Below, in pieces: positions 1 through 8,218 of a stretch of DNA of 25,321 nucleotides. The position numbers and the translations under genes are program-made. The DNA lies in contig JBAXWR010000096.1 in the NCBI GenBank assembly GCA_037128295.1, positions 1 through 25,321 on the forward strand, written 5' to 3'. The notes beneath the pieces are model-generated. The model was not told the origin of the DNA. It did not search any database and saw only the letters and a list, made by a program, of their open reading frames with translations. Each line of letters begins with the position of its first letter. The first letter of the stretch is position 1. The stretch comes from JAAFHB01 sp037128295. GTDB lineage: Bacteria; Bacteroidota; Bacteroidia; Bacteroidales; Prolixibacteraceae.

Positions 1-1
1 T

Positions 2-838
2 GACCTTGGTTTTGAAGCTTCACTCGGAACAAGGGGAAATAAAGGAGATTTTACATGGGATATTAGTGGTAACATTTCCTGGTCAAGGGCCAAATGGGAT
101 CATTTTGAAGAGACTGAATATACCGATCCTGAACAAGCAAGGGTATACAAAATGTCTGGACAATGGACCGACCGTGTCATGGGATACAAAACAGATGGTT
201 TATATACTTCTCAGACCGAGATCGATGCCATTAAATTTGACCAGGATGGTCAAGGTAATAAAACAATTAAACCCGGAGACATCAAATACATCGATGTCAA
301 TGGCGATAAAAAATTGGATTGGAAAGACCAGGTCGATTTAGGTAAAGGAAATATGCCTCATTGGATGTTTGGTTTGACCTCCAATTTTAAATATAAAAAC
401 TTTGATCTCTCCATGTTATTCCAGGGAGCTGCAGGGAATTACATTTCAATCATTAATCCTGAAAACGGAAATTTTCAAGGTGAAGCAGAAACCATATCAC
501 TCCAAATGTTCAAGAATAGATGGACTGAAGCAAATAATGACCCCCATGCCCTGTTTATCCGCAGTGGAAGTCAAGCACAGGGAGGTGGATTTTCTGACTT
601 TTACTTTAAAAAAGCTGGATACATCCGTCTGAAAACATTGAATATAGGATATAATGTACCCAAACAAATATTACAATTGGCCAAAATAACAAACTTAAGG
701 GTTTTTATGGCCGGAACGAACCTATTAACCCTCGACAGGCTGAAAAAATATGGATTAGATCCTGAATCGCCATCCGGAAGCTTCTTATATTATCCACAAC
801 AGAGAACGCTGACTTTAGGTATAAATCTTACATTGTAA
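2..838 (+). CDS. SusC-like TonB-dependent outer-membrane transporter, C-terminal part
   Basis: The reading frame is open from the first bases of the window, so the 5' end of the gene lies outside; 278 residues of the C-terminus are visible. The sequence has alternating aromatic and polar beta-strand character, with the element DLSMLFQGAAGNYI, a block resembling FLRLKTLNIGYNVP, and a terminal strand TLTLGINLTL. These are typical of the last strands of the SusC/RagA barrel. Proteins of this family import oligosaccharides across the outer membrane with TonB energy, capped by a SusD lipoprotein. The SusD gene follows after 23 bases, which supports the assignment. The plug domain and any N-terminal carboxypeptidase-regulatory domain cannot be checked. 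The glycan specificity cannot be read from this fragment. Confidence 0.93.
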   Translation, partial: DLGFEASLGTRGNKGDFTWDISGNISWSRAKWDHFEETEYTDPEQARVYKMSGQWTDRVMGYKTDGLYTSQTEIDAIKFDQDGQGNKTIKPGDIKYIDVNGDKKLDWKDQVDLGKGNMPHWMFGLTSNFKYKNFDLSMLFQGAAGNYISIINPENGNFQGEAETISLQMFKNRWTEANNDPHALFIRSGSQAQGGGFSDFYFKKAGYIRLKTLNIGYNVPKQILQLAKITNLRVFMAGTNLLTLDRLKKYGLDPESPSGSFLYYPQQRTLTLGINLTL

Positions 839-861
839 TTTCAATTTAAGCTATAAAAAAT

Positions 862-2649
862 ATGAAAAAGATAAATTATATATTATTGCTGATGTTCCTG
901 GGATTGGCATCATGTAATAAAGATGTGCTTGAGAAACAACCACTGGATATTATATCTGATGCCGGAGTATGGAACGACCCGGCCCTGATTGATGCTTATC
1001 TGAACAACTGCTATGGAGAGATGGGCTTTATAAATGATGCGAACTATAATCCGGGAACATTTTGGGCTGGTTATACAGGTTGTTGGTTCGAACTTGCAAC
1101 ACAAACCAATTGTGCCGATGAATGTACAGTTGGTTGGGAAGGTTATAGTGATCCCGGCTATAGTGGATTTAAATCATTTATGATAAGAGCTGATCGACCT
1201 TATGGCGAATGGTGGGGTTATCCGTTGATGAGAAAATTGAATATATTTATTGAAAAATTGCCGACATCCCCGATTGAGGCAGACAAGAAAAAGCAAAGGA
1301 TTGCTGAAGCCAGGTTTCTCAGGGCGTATGCGTATTTCAATATGGTGAAACGCTATGGCGGTGTTCCGCTTATTACGAAATCTCAGGCAATGGATGCCAC
1401 AAAGGAGGAATTGTATCCCAAAAGGAATACAGAAGAAGAAGTTTATAATTTCATTCTATCCGAGATCGATGCCATTACCGTCGATCTGAAAGATGTTCAG
1501 AACGATGGTGGCAGACCTACCAAATATGCAGCATTGGCATTAAAAAGCAGGGTTGCCATGTATGCAGGCAGTATCGGTACCTGGGGCCAAGTTCAAATTA
1601 ACGGTCTTGTAGGAATACCTGCCGGAAAAGCAAAAGACTACTGGCAGAAATCATACGATGCCTCAAAAGCGATTATCTCAAGCGGAAAGTTTGCTTTGTA
1701 CAATAAAACACCTGACAATAAGATTTCAAACTTTAGAAATCTGTTTCTGGATGAAAACAATCAGGAAGTAATTTTCTCTGAGGTTTACGATGGAAAGTCA
1801 GGAAAAGGACATTCCTGGGATTTTATGAATGATCCGTTTGGGTATCATATCTGGGGCTGTGGTGGTGAGTCGATAGCTTATTTGGAAATGGTGGAAGAAT
1901 TTGAAAATAAAGATGGATCTTCTGGTGTTATCGATCGCCAAAAAATTGCTTCCGGCTATTTATGGGCTGTTGATGAAATTTTCGGCAACAAAGATCCTCG
2001 CTTTCATGCATCCATTCAAACTCAAGGTGATAGCTGGATGGGAGAAACACTTCAGACCTATCGTGGAATTATTTTACCTGATGGAACTGTAACAGAGAAT
2101 ACCTACAATGGTGTGCCCGGAAGAGGAAAAGCTACAACGGATCGTCCATACGCTACCCCTTTCATGATGCTTAAGCACATGGACGAATCCCTCGGTATAT
2201 CTCCGATGTATGATGGCTATTCAAAAACCGACTGGATTATTTTTCGTTATGGCGAAACGTTGTTAAACCTGGCAGAAGCTGCATTTGAACTGGGAAAAAC
2301 ATCGGAAGCTCTGGATGCCGTAAATCAAATCAGGGCCAGAGCTGGTATCGCTTTGTTGACATCAATTGACCGCCAGAAGATCAGACATGAACGGAAAGTT
2401 GAATTGTTTGCTGAAGGTAACCGTTATTGGGATGTTCGCAGATGGCGCACTGCGGAAGTCGAATTATCTAAAGTTCTTTCCAGCATGAAGTATATTCTGG
2501 ATTACAATACCCGTAAGTTTAAACTGCAGATCATTCCAAATATTGATGGTAGTTTGGCTCAGCCTTTCGCACCCAAACATTATTATTTGCCTATTACTTT
2601 ATCCCGTACAACCAACAACCCAAATCTGATTGAAAACCCAGATTATTAA
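862..2649 (+). CDS. SusD/RagB-family glycan-binding lipoprotein
   Basis: This 595-residue protein starts with a lipoprotein signal (MKKINYILLLMFLGLASC) whose lipobox LASC puts the lipidated cysteine at residue 18. The mature start carries NKDVLEKQPLD, a common SusD opening. The C-terminal region holds the family hallmark around residues 460-530: a FRYGETLLNLAEA helix, NQIRARAG, then RHERKVELFAEGNRYWDVRRW. SusD proteins bind glycan at the cell surface and form the lid of the SusC barrel. The gene follows the SusC fragment by 23 bases and is closed by a strong terminator, so SusC-SusD is the end of one transcript. Length is slightly above the typical 500-580 residues. Ligand identity is not determinable from sequence. 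Confidence 0.96.
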   Translation: MKKINYILLLMFLGLASCNKDVLEKQPLDIISDAGVWNDPALIDAYLNNCYGEMGFINDANYNPGTFWAGYTGCWFELATQTNCADECTVGWEGYSDPGYSGFKSFMIRADRPYGEWWGYPLMRKLNIFIEKLPTSPIEADKKKQRIAEARFLRAYAYFNMVKRYGGVPLITKSQAMDATKEELYPKRNTEEEVYNFILSEIDAITVDLKDVQNDGGRPTKYAALALKSRVAMYAGSIGTWGQVQINGLVGIPAGKAKDYWQKSYDASKAIISSGKFALYNKTPDNKISNFRNLFLDENNQEVIFSEVYDGKSGKGHSWDFMNDPFGYHIWGCGGESIAYLEMVEEFENKDGSSGVIDRQKIASGYLWAVDEIFGNKDPRFHASIQTQGDSWMGETLQTYRGIILPDGTVTENTYNGVPGRGKATTDRPYATPFMMLKHMDESLGISPMYDGYSKTDWIIFRYGETLLNLAEAAFELGKTSEALDAVNQIRARAGIALLTSIDRQKIRHERKVELFAEGNRYWDVRRWRTAEVELSKVLSSMKYILDYNTRKFKLQIIPNIDGSLAQPFAPKHYYLPITLSRTTNNPNLIENPDY

Positions 2650-2664
2650 TTAGTTAGAGAATAT

Positions 2665-2700
2665 GAGGCTGTCTCTATCTTTTGAGACAGCCTCTTCTTT
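2665..2700 (+). terminator. Intrinsic terminator after susD
   Basis: A perfect 11-bp stem (gaggctgtctc at 2665-2675 with gagacagcctc at 2684-2694) has an 8-base loop and is followed by ttcttt. It begins 16 bases after the SusD stop codon. This should end most susC-susD transcription before the fucosidase gene, leaving read-through or a separate promoter in the short 2701-2734 gap to drive the next gene. Confidence 0.85.
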
Positions 2701-2734
2701 ATATACCCTTCAAGGTTGAATTCAAATTAAAATC

Positions 2735-4510
2735 ATGAACCTTAAAAAATTACAAATTGCTATTTTACAGCTATCAATTATTTCGTTTGTGTCGGTTTTC
2801 TCTGTCTCTTATGGTTCAGAAAAATCAAGTAATTCAATTCAAAATGCCAAAAAAATATCGAACTCGTACGAACCGATGAAGTACGGGCTTTTTGTTCATT
2901 ATGTACCGGGTGGAGCCATGTATCCTGATGGAAAACGATGCAATGATCTGAATGAACTGGCCAATGTTTTTGACGTTCAGTCTTTTGCCGACGATCTTTC
3001 AGCAATGCAGGTGGAGTATGTAATTTTCACCGCCTGGCACGCCAACATGAATCTGCTTTATCCCTCGGAAAAAATGAATTATTGGCGTCCGGGGCATTCG
3101 GCCAGCCGTGATATGATTGGTGATTTGACCAAGGCAGTCAAAGCCAAAGGAATCAAGGTTTATTACTATACCCATCCGCGCGATGGTCATGATTTCAGGA
3201 ATGACGAAGAAAAAGAAGCCACAGGCTGGGGGGCAGGAAAGAACCTGAAAGAAGGCTGGAACCCGAACTGGGCGAACTTTGATTTCGCGAAGTGGAATAA
3301 TTTTATCAATGAGATCTACGGCGAGTTTGCCGATCGTTATGGCAACCAGATCGATGGAATCTGGATCGATGAAGGCAGCCCTGCAGGCGACAGCTATCGT
3401 GTAGTTGATTACAACCGCTTGCGGAAAACGATCAAAACCCGCAACCCCAATCTCACCATCATCAATAATTTTTACGGAACAACCTATGCCTGCGATTTGG
3501 GTATGAAGGAATACGGCCCGGGTTGGGGCGAGTTTGCCCAGCCTGACGGGAACAAATGGCCGGCCTACACACTTCCGGTAGGCGCTTGTTTTGCCGGAAA
3601 CTGGTCCGCTACCAGTCCACTTGGGAAAAACGATGTGCAGTTTTCGGCTTCCGATATGTTCCGGTACACCGTTCTCGAAGCTGGTGCCAATACCGTTGGT
3701 GGTGGTGTGGCGTGGGCAACCGGTCCTTATGCGGGTAAAGGATGGGGAACAGGTGTATTGGATACGCTGATTAAAGTTGGAAAACTGATTGAACCCATTG
3801 CTAGCTCCATCAAACAAACGCTGCCAAGCACTTCTTATCCATCCATTTCAGGAAAAACGATGAACGATTTAAGCTGGGGAGTTGCAACCCGCTCATTGGA
3901 TAACAAACAGGAATACATTCATGTGCTGACTGCACCGCAAGGCAAAAAATTAAGACTTCCGGCTCCTGAAGATGGAAAGTTGTTTGGATCGGCTATGCTT
4001 TTGAGAAATGGTAAAAACGTGGTTTTAACTCAGACTAAAGAAGGAGTCGAACTCAGCTTACCAGAAAAAGAAGAGTGGGATGTTTTCGATACGGCTATCC
4101 AATTGACTGTTTCGGGAACAATACCTAAAAAATCAAGTTGTGTTTGGATTAATGATACTGACTTCGATATTTCATACGAAGGCCGGGGTTGGGAATATAG
4201 CCGCTGGGAACGGAAGCATGGCGATTACGATAACGATGTGCATGTAACAGCAGTGAAAGGCGATGCGCTACTCTTTCCTTTTACTGGAACCGGAATTGAA
4301 TACATTGGCAGTCTGAGCAATGAACAGGGCAAATGCGATATCTTTTTGGATGGCGTTTTTCAAACAACTGTGGATGGTTTTGCTGAAAGCTATCAGGCGC
4401 AGAAAGTACTTTTCAGTAAAACAGGGCTAAATAATGGTAAACATCTCCTGAAAATTGTAAATACCGATACAACGATGCTGGCCTTGGATGCAATAAAAAT
4501 TTACAAATAA
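2735..4510 (+). CDS. Secreted GH29-like alpha-L-fucosidase with C-terminal beta-sandwich domain
   Basis: A 591-residue exported protein with an N-terminal hydrophobic signal (about residues 8-27). The barrel begins with EPMKYGLFVHYVPGG, equivalent to the KFGIFIHWG strand of GH29. The segment IDGIWIDEG matches the strand carrying the GH29 nucleophile, making Asp212 the candidate. TKAVKAKGIKVYYYTHPRD resembles the usual strand before it. The usual HHDGF strand reads TAWHANMN here, so the enzyme is a divergent member. Residues about 475-591 (GRGWEYSRWERKHGDYDNDV, then GIEYIG and DIFLDG) look like a galactose-binding-like beta-sandwich often appended to such hydrolases. It lies between a terminator and a 230-base gap, so it may be its own transcript. 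A related specificity (fucose-like or galactose-like sugar) is possible. Acid/base residue not assigned. Confidence 0.8.
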   Translation: MNLKKLQIAILQLSIISFVSVFSVSYGSEKSSNSIQNAKKISNSYEPMKYGLFVHYVPGGAMYPDGKRCNDLNELANVFDVQSFADDLSAMQVEYVIFTAWHANMNLLYPSEKMNYWRPGHSASRDMIGDLTKAVKAKGIKVYYYTHPRDGHDFRNDEEKEATGWGAGKNLKEGWNPNWANFDFAKWNNFINEIYGEFADRYGNQIDGIWIDEGSPAGDSYRVVDYNRLRKTIKTRNPNLTIINNFYGTTYACDLGMKEYGPGWGEFAQPDGNKWPAYTLPVGACFAGNWSATSPLGKNDVQFSASDMFRYTVLEAGANTVGGGVAWATGPYAGKGWGTGVLDTLIKVGKLIEPIASSIKQTLPSTSYPSISGKTMNDLSWGVATRSLDNKQEYIHVLTAPQGKKLRLPAPEDGKLFGSAMLLRNGKNVVLTQTKEGVELSLPEKEEWDVFDTAIQLTVSGTIPKKSSCVWINDTDFDISYEGRGWEYSRWERKHGDYDNDVHVTAVKGDALLFPFTGTGIEYIGSLSNEQGKCDIFLDGVFQTTVDGFAESYQAQKVLFSKTGLNNGKHLLKIVNTDTTMLALDAIKIYK

Positions 4511-4740
4511 AAAAACGTAAACTATTAAGCCCAACCAGTTAGTGCCTGCTTTTTGGAGATATACCAAATATCGAAGTCGCTGAGAACGATGTGCGATCGT
4601 TACTTTTTAACCGGAGATTTGAAATCAATAAAAATTGCTAACATATACCTTTAACTAAATTGCTTTTCAAATTGATGATTGGGTTATTCTTTCGGATACA
4701 CGATAACAAGCATTGCATGAAATAATTAAAAAAAGGAAAA
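4511..4740 (+). other. Intergenic gap, weak hairpin only
   Basis: About 230 bases between the fucosidase and the DUF5703 gene. I see one short hairpin (aacgat 4585-4590 with atcgtt 4596-4601) followed by a T-rich stretch, which could be a weak terminator. The promoter of the following four-gene cluster presumably lies here, but I cannot point to a convincing box. No small gene is evident. Confidence 0.4.
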
Positions 4741-7083
4741 ATGAAGAACTTAATTTTAAAACTTGGCATTGTGATAGCGGGCCTGCAGTTGTTGAGCAGT
4801 GAAGTAAGTGGGCAAAAAAACATCAATTCAGATCAGGCAAATCAATTTAATATTGTCTGGGATAAGCAAAGCAAGGATGCGACCGGTTCGATGCCACTGG
4901 GGGGTGGCAACCTGGGGCTTAACGTATGGGTTGAAAACGGGGAGTTGCTATTCTACATTGGAAGTCCGGATGCCTTTGACGAAACAGGGAATGTAATTAA
5001 ACTTGGCCGGGTACGAATCAAGAGTGACCCCAATATTTTCGAAATAGATTTTCAGCAGGAACTGGTTTTTAATGACGGCTATATGAGGTTTAAAGGGAAA
5101 TTGAAAAACGGCTCATCCGTTACTGCCAGGTTGTGGGTTGATGTTTTTAAACCTATAATACATCTCGAAGTTGATTGTGCCGATCCGGTGCAGTTTATTG
5201 CCTCGTACGAAACCTGGAGTGCAGAAACACCCCGCTACAAAGGGGTGTTTTCCAACAAAGGACTGGAGTGGAGCTTTAGGTTAAACGAAGAACTGTATTC
5301 AAAAACGCGGTTAAGCGTGATGGAGAAATGCGGTATGAACGGATTGGATGCAAAGGTTCCGGACCCGGGCAGAAACCTCATCCTTGGCGGGCGAATGGTT
5401 GCTAAAAATATGGTGCCGGCAGGCGAAACCACAGGCAAGTATATGGCCACTTCCTACAAAGGCTGGGCGATGAAAACATCAGGAAAGGTTAAAAGATTAG
5501 ATCTGGCATTTCTTATCCGGATCGCACAGGATGATACTTTCGATAAATGGCAATCTGCCATCGATAAAATGGAGATAGCTGCGCTGAAAGACAGTAAGAC
5601 GGATTTTAAGAAAACCACCGGGTGGTGGAACCAATTTCAGCAACGCAGTTACATTCATATACAGCCTGTAAACAAACAAATTCCATTAACGAAAGATACC
5701 GCATGGCTGGTTGGCCGCAACTATCAATTGATCAGGTTTATGTTTGGGTGTAACTCCTCAGGTAAATTCCCTACACTTTTTAACGGTGGGTTTTTTAATG
5801 TGGATGTGCCCGTTTTTAGTAAAACTTTAGGTAGCCAGTCGCCCGATGCACGCTTATGGGGCGGCACTAGTTTTATGGCACAAAATCAGCGTTTGCTTTA
5901 TTGGCCGCTGATCAGAAGCGGTGATTACGATGTACTTAAAGTTGCGATGGATTTTTACAAGGATCGGGCAGAGCCACAAAGGGCGCGGGCCATTAAATGT
6001 TTTGGAGTGGATGGCACGCCTTTCCCAGAATCAGTAAACTGGTGTGGTTTGTTTAGCGATGGACTTGGGGCAAAATCGGGACATTGCAGTGCCAAACACC
6101 TTGAATACCACTATACATCAACGCTCGACTTCGCCTTTATGATGATTGAATATGCCCGTAACGGGAATGATATCAGGCCTTATCTTCCGGTGGTGGAAGG
6201 AATTGTTGCCTATTATGACCAATATTACCGCAACGAAAACAAAAAACGTACAGGACAGGAACTGGATCCAAAGGGAAAACTTTCCATCTATCCTTCTTGT
6301 GCCGTTGAGTTTGCGCAGGGTGCCAAAAACAATACCGATGCAATTGCAGGTCTCGATGCCATAACCGAAGGCTTGCTGGCACTGCCCGAAGGAGTATTAT
6401 CCCCGGAAAGGATCAACTATTATAAAAATCTCCGGAAAACGCTTCCGGGCTATCCAACCCTGGAAAATAATGGCAATAAATACCTGGCAGTTGCCCAATC
6501 ATTCGAGAGCAACAGCACCTGGCAGAACCTTGAATTTCCACAGATGTATTCGGTTTTCCCGTTTCACCGCTTTGGTGTGGGATTACCCAATCTCGATCTG
6601 GCAAAAAACACATGGAAATATGGATGGATTAACCGCACTTTTCAGGATGATTACATCTGCTGGTATCAAAATGGAATATTTACGGCACGGATGGGAATGG
6701 CCGACTCTGCCAAAATTTATTGCGTAAAAAAAATGCTTCATTCGGGAGAACCTCCACGTCTGCTATACAAACAGTGGCCCACACCCTGCTACCCCATGAG
6801 GTTCCCAACATTTTACAACACCTTTACCTTTGATCATTCACCCTGTATGGATCATGGGGGCACTGCAATGATAGGGCTACAGGAAATGTTAATGCAGACT
6901 CCCGGGAATAAAATAATTCTATTCCCTGCCTGGCCCAAAGAGTGGGATGTGGATTTTAAACTGTTCGCGCCACAGCAAACAACAGTTGAGGTGAGTGTGC
7001 GTAACTGTAAAGTGGTTACCCTTAAAGTAAATCCGGAGTGGCGCAGCACCGACATTGTTCTGGATCCCTCGTTTAAAGAGTGA
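4741..7083 (+). CDS. DUF5703-domain glycosidase, GH95-like, copy A
   Basis: A 780-residue exported protein with a Sec signal at about residues 1-24 (cleavage near VSG-QK). The N-terminal DUF5703 beta-sandwich is recognised by NIVWDKQSKDATGSMPLGGG followed by LGLNVWVENGELLFYIG (residues about 37-74) and KLGRVRIK. The rest resembles the (alpha/alpha)6-barrel fold seen in GH95 enzymes: FPTLFNGGFFNVD, SFMAQNQRLLYWP, LSIYPSCAVEFAQGA, and a C-terminal block GLQEMLMQTPGNKI then LFPAWPKEWDV. GH95 enzymes act on alpha-L-fucosides or alpha-L-galactosides by inversion; for DUF5703 proteins the activity is inferred only. It heads a cluster with short gaps (52, 45 and 80 bases) to the next three genes. 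A paralogue of nearly the same length (781 residues) lies at 9505-11850. Confidence 0.85.
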   Translation: MKNLILKLGIVIAGLQLLSSEVSGQKNINSDQANQFNIVWDKQSKDATGSMPLGGGNLGLNVWVENGELLFYIGSPDAFDETGNVIKLGRVRIKSDPNIFEIDFQQELVFNDGYMRFKGKLKNGSSVTARLWVDVFKPIIHLEVDCADPVQFIASYETWSAETPRYKGVFSNKGLEWSFRLNEELYSKTRLSVMEKCGMNGLDAKVPDPGRNLILGGRMVAKNMVPAGETTGKYMATSYKGWAMKTSGKVKRLDLAFLIRIAQDDTFDKWQSAIDKMEIAALKDSKTDFKKTTGWWNQFQQRSYIHIQPVNKQIPLTKDTAWLVGRNYQLIRFMFGCNSSGKFPTLFNGGFFNVDVPVFSKTLGSQSPDARLWGGTSFMAQNQRLLYWPLIRSGDYDVLKVAMDFYKDRAEPQRARAIKCFGVDGTPFPESVNWCGLFSDGLGAKSGHCSAKHLEYHYTSTLDFAFMMIEYARNGNDIRPYLPVVEGIVAYYDQYYRNENKKRTGQELDPKGKLSIYPSCAVEFAQGAKNNTDAIAGLDAITEGLLALPEGVLSPERINYYKNLRKTLPGYPTLENNGNKYLAVAQSFESNSTWQNLEFPQMYSVFPFHRFGVGLPNLDLAKNTWKYGWINRTFQDDYICWYQNGIFTARMGMADSAKIYCVKKMLHSGEPPRLLYKQWPTPCYPMRFPTFYNTFTFDHSPCMDHGGTAMIGLQEMLMQTPGNKIILFPAWPKEWDVDFKLFAPQQTTVEVSVRNCKVVTLKVNPEWRSTDIVLDPSFKE

Positions 7084-7135
7084 TTTGTAAATAGATCTTA
7101 TTAATTAAGAAAATAAAAAACATAATAAAATTGAT

Positions 7136-8173
7136 ATGAACCATAAGGACCGTTTTTACGCCACAACCTATCATCAGCCGGTTGATCGTCCTGCTTCCTG
7201 GCTGGGATTGCCTGTTCCTGCCGCAGAGCCCGCCTTGTTGAACTATTTTGGTGTACGCAGCATTGATCAGCTTCGGGAGCTAATTGATGATGACATTTAT
7301 CCCATTGAAGTGCCATACAATTACCCGCCATCCAATCACATTGCCTGTGCCTTTAATTTTGCCAAGGTCAGTCATTTGGATACCCCTGATGAACGAACAT
7401 TGACGGCTCCAGGTTTCTTCGAAGATTATGAAGACCCTGCTGATGTTGACAAATTTGCCTGGCCCGATCCGTCGCTTTACCTCGACCGTGATGAATCATG
7501 TCGTCGGGTTGCCGCAGCACCTGCCGACCGCATCAAAATGGGAATACTTTGGAGCGCCCATTTTCAGGATGCCTGTGCTGCTTTCGGAATGGAGCAGGCA
7601 CTGATGACCATGTACATGAATCCCGACATGTTTCGTGCAGTCATTAATCGCATCACTGATTTTTACCTGAAAGCCAACGAAATATTCTATGAGTCGACCA
7701 AAGGGATGCTCGATGCCGTGCTGATTGGCAATGATTTTGGTAGCCAAAGCTGTTTGATGGTCGATCCCGACAGCCTGCGCGAATTTGTTTTTCCGGGTAC
7801 AAAAAAGCTGATCGAGCAGGCAAAAAGTTACGGACTGACTGTGATGCACCATTCGTGCGGTTCTATCTTACCGATTATTGAGGATTTATCCGATTTGGGA
7901 GCCGATATTGTTCATCCCATCCAGGCATTGGCCAACGAGATGGATGCCCCGAACCTGAAAGAGCATTTCGCTGGTAAAGTTGCTTTTTGTGGCGGTGTTG
8001 ATGCCCAAAATCTTTTGGTGAATGGCAAACCGGAAGAAGTGGCCAAAAAAGTATCCGAGTTGAAAGAGCTGTTTCCCACCGGATTGATTATCTCTCCCAG
8101 CCACGAGGCTATTTTGCCCGATATTGCTCCGGCAAATATCGAAGCGCTGTTTTCGGCAATCAACCGATTATAA
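7136..8173 (+). CDS. Uroporphyrinogen-decarboxylase-like protein, possible methyltransferase relative
   Basis: A 345-residue cytoplasmic protein without a signal peptide. The fold family is indicated by DRFYATTYHQPVDRP at the start, SLREFVFPGTKKLIEQAK, MHHSCGSI, ADIVHPIQA, VAFCGGVDAQNLLVNGKPEE and the C-terminal LIISPSHEAILPDIAPANIEA. It is not HemE: the haem-pathway decarboxylase signatures are absent. His239-x-Cys241 and Cys285 form an H-x-C ... C arrangement resembling the zinc site of corrinoid-type methyltransferases (MtaA/MtbA/CmuA relatives), although the Cys-Cys spacing here is 44 residues, shorter than I recall for those enzymes. No corrinoid-binding protein is encoded in the window. 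It sits within a glycosidase and transporter cluster, so a role in handling a modified sugar is conceivable; its reaction is unknown. Confidence 0.82.
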   Translation: MNHKDRFYATTYHQPVDRPASWLGLPVPAAEPALLNYFGVRSIDQLRELIDDDIYPIEVPYNYPPSNHIACAFNFAKVSHLDTPDERTLTAPGFFEDYEDPADVDKFAWPDPSLYLDRDESCRRVAAAPADRIKMGILWSAHFQDACAAFGMEQALMTMYMNPDMFRAVINRITDFYLKANEIFYESTKGMLDAVLIGNDFGSQSCLMVDPDSLREFVFPGTKKLIEQAKSYGLTVMHHSCGSILPIIEDLSDLGADIVHPIQALANEMDAPNLKEHFAGKVAFCGGVDAQNLLVNGKPEEVAKKVSELKELFPTGLIISPSHEAILPDIAPANIEALFSAINRL

Positions 8174-8218
8174 TTAGGTTTCAGAATTTGACGACATCAT
8201 TTTAAACCGATACTACGA

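Noticed and set aside
2999..3817. Long minus-strand open frame of 272 codons
   Set aside because: It lies wholly antisense to the fucosidase gene, has no recognisable domain, and its Cys/Arg/Ile-rich composition is typical of an antisense shadow.
4585..4601. Hairpin after the fucosidase gene as a terminator
   Set aside because: Only a 6-bp stem with a modest T-run; too weak to list as a separate terminator.
4741..7083. Firm call as a GH95 alpha-L-fucosidase
   Set aside because: DUF5703 and GH95-like blocks are visible, but the catalytic residues of GH95 could not be placed with confidence, so substrate is left open.
7136..8173. HemE, uroporphyrinogen decarboxylase of haem synthesis
   Set aside because: The catalytic signatures of HemE are missing and the gene lies in a glycan-use cluster; only superfamily membership is supported.
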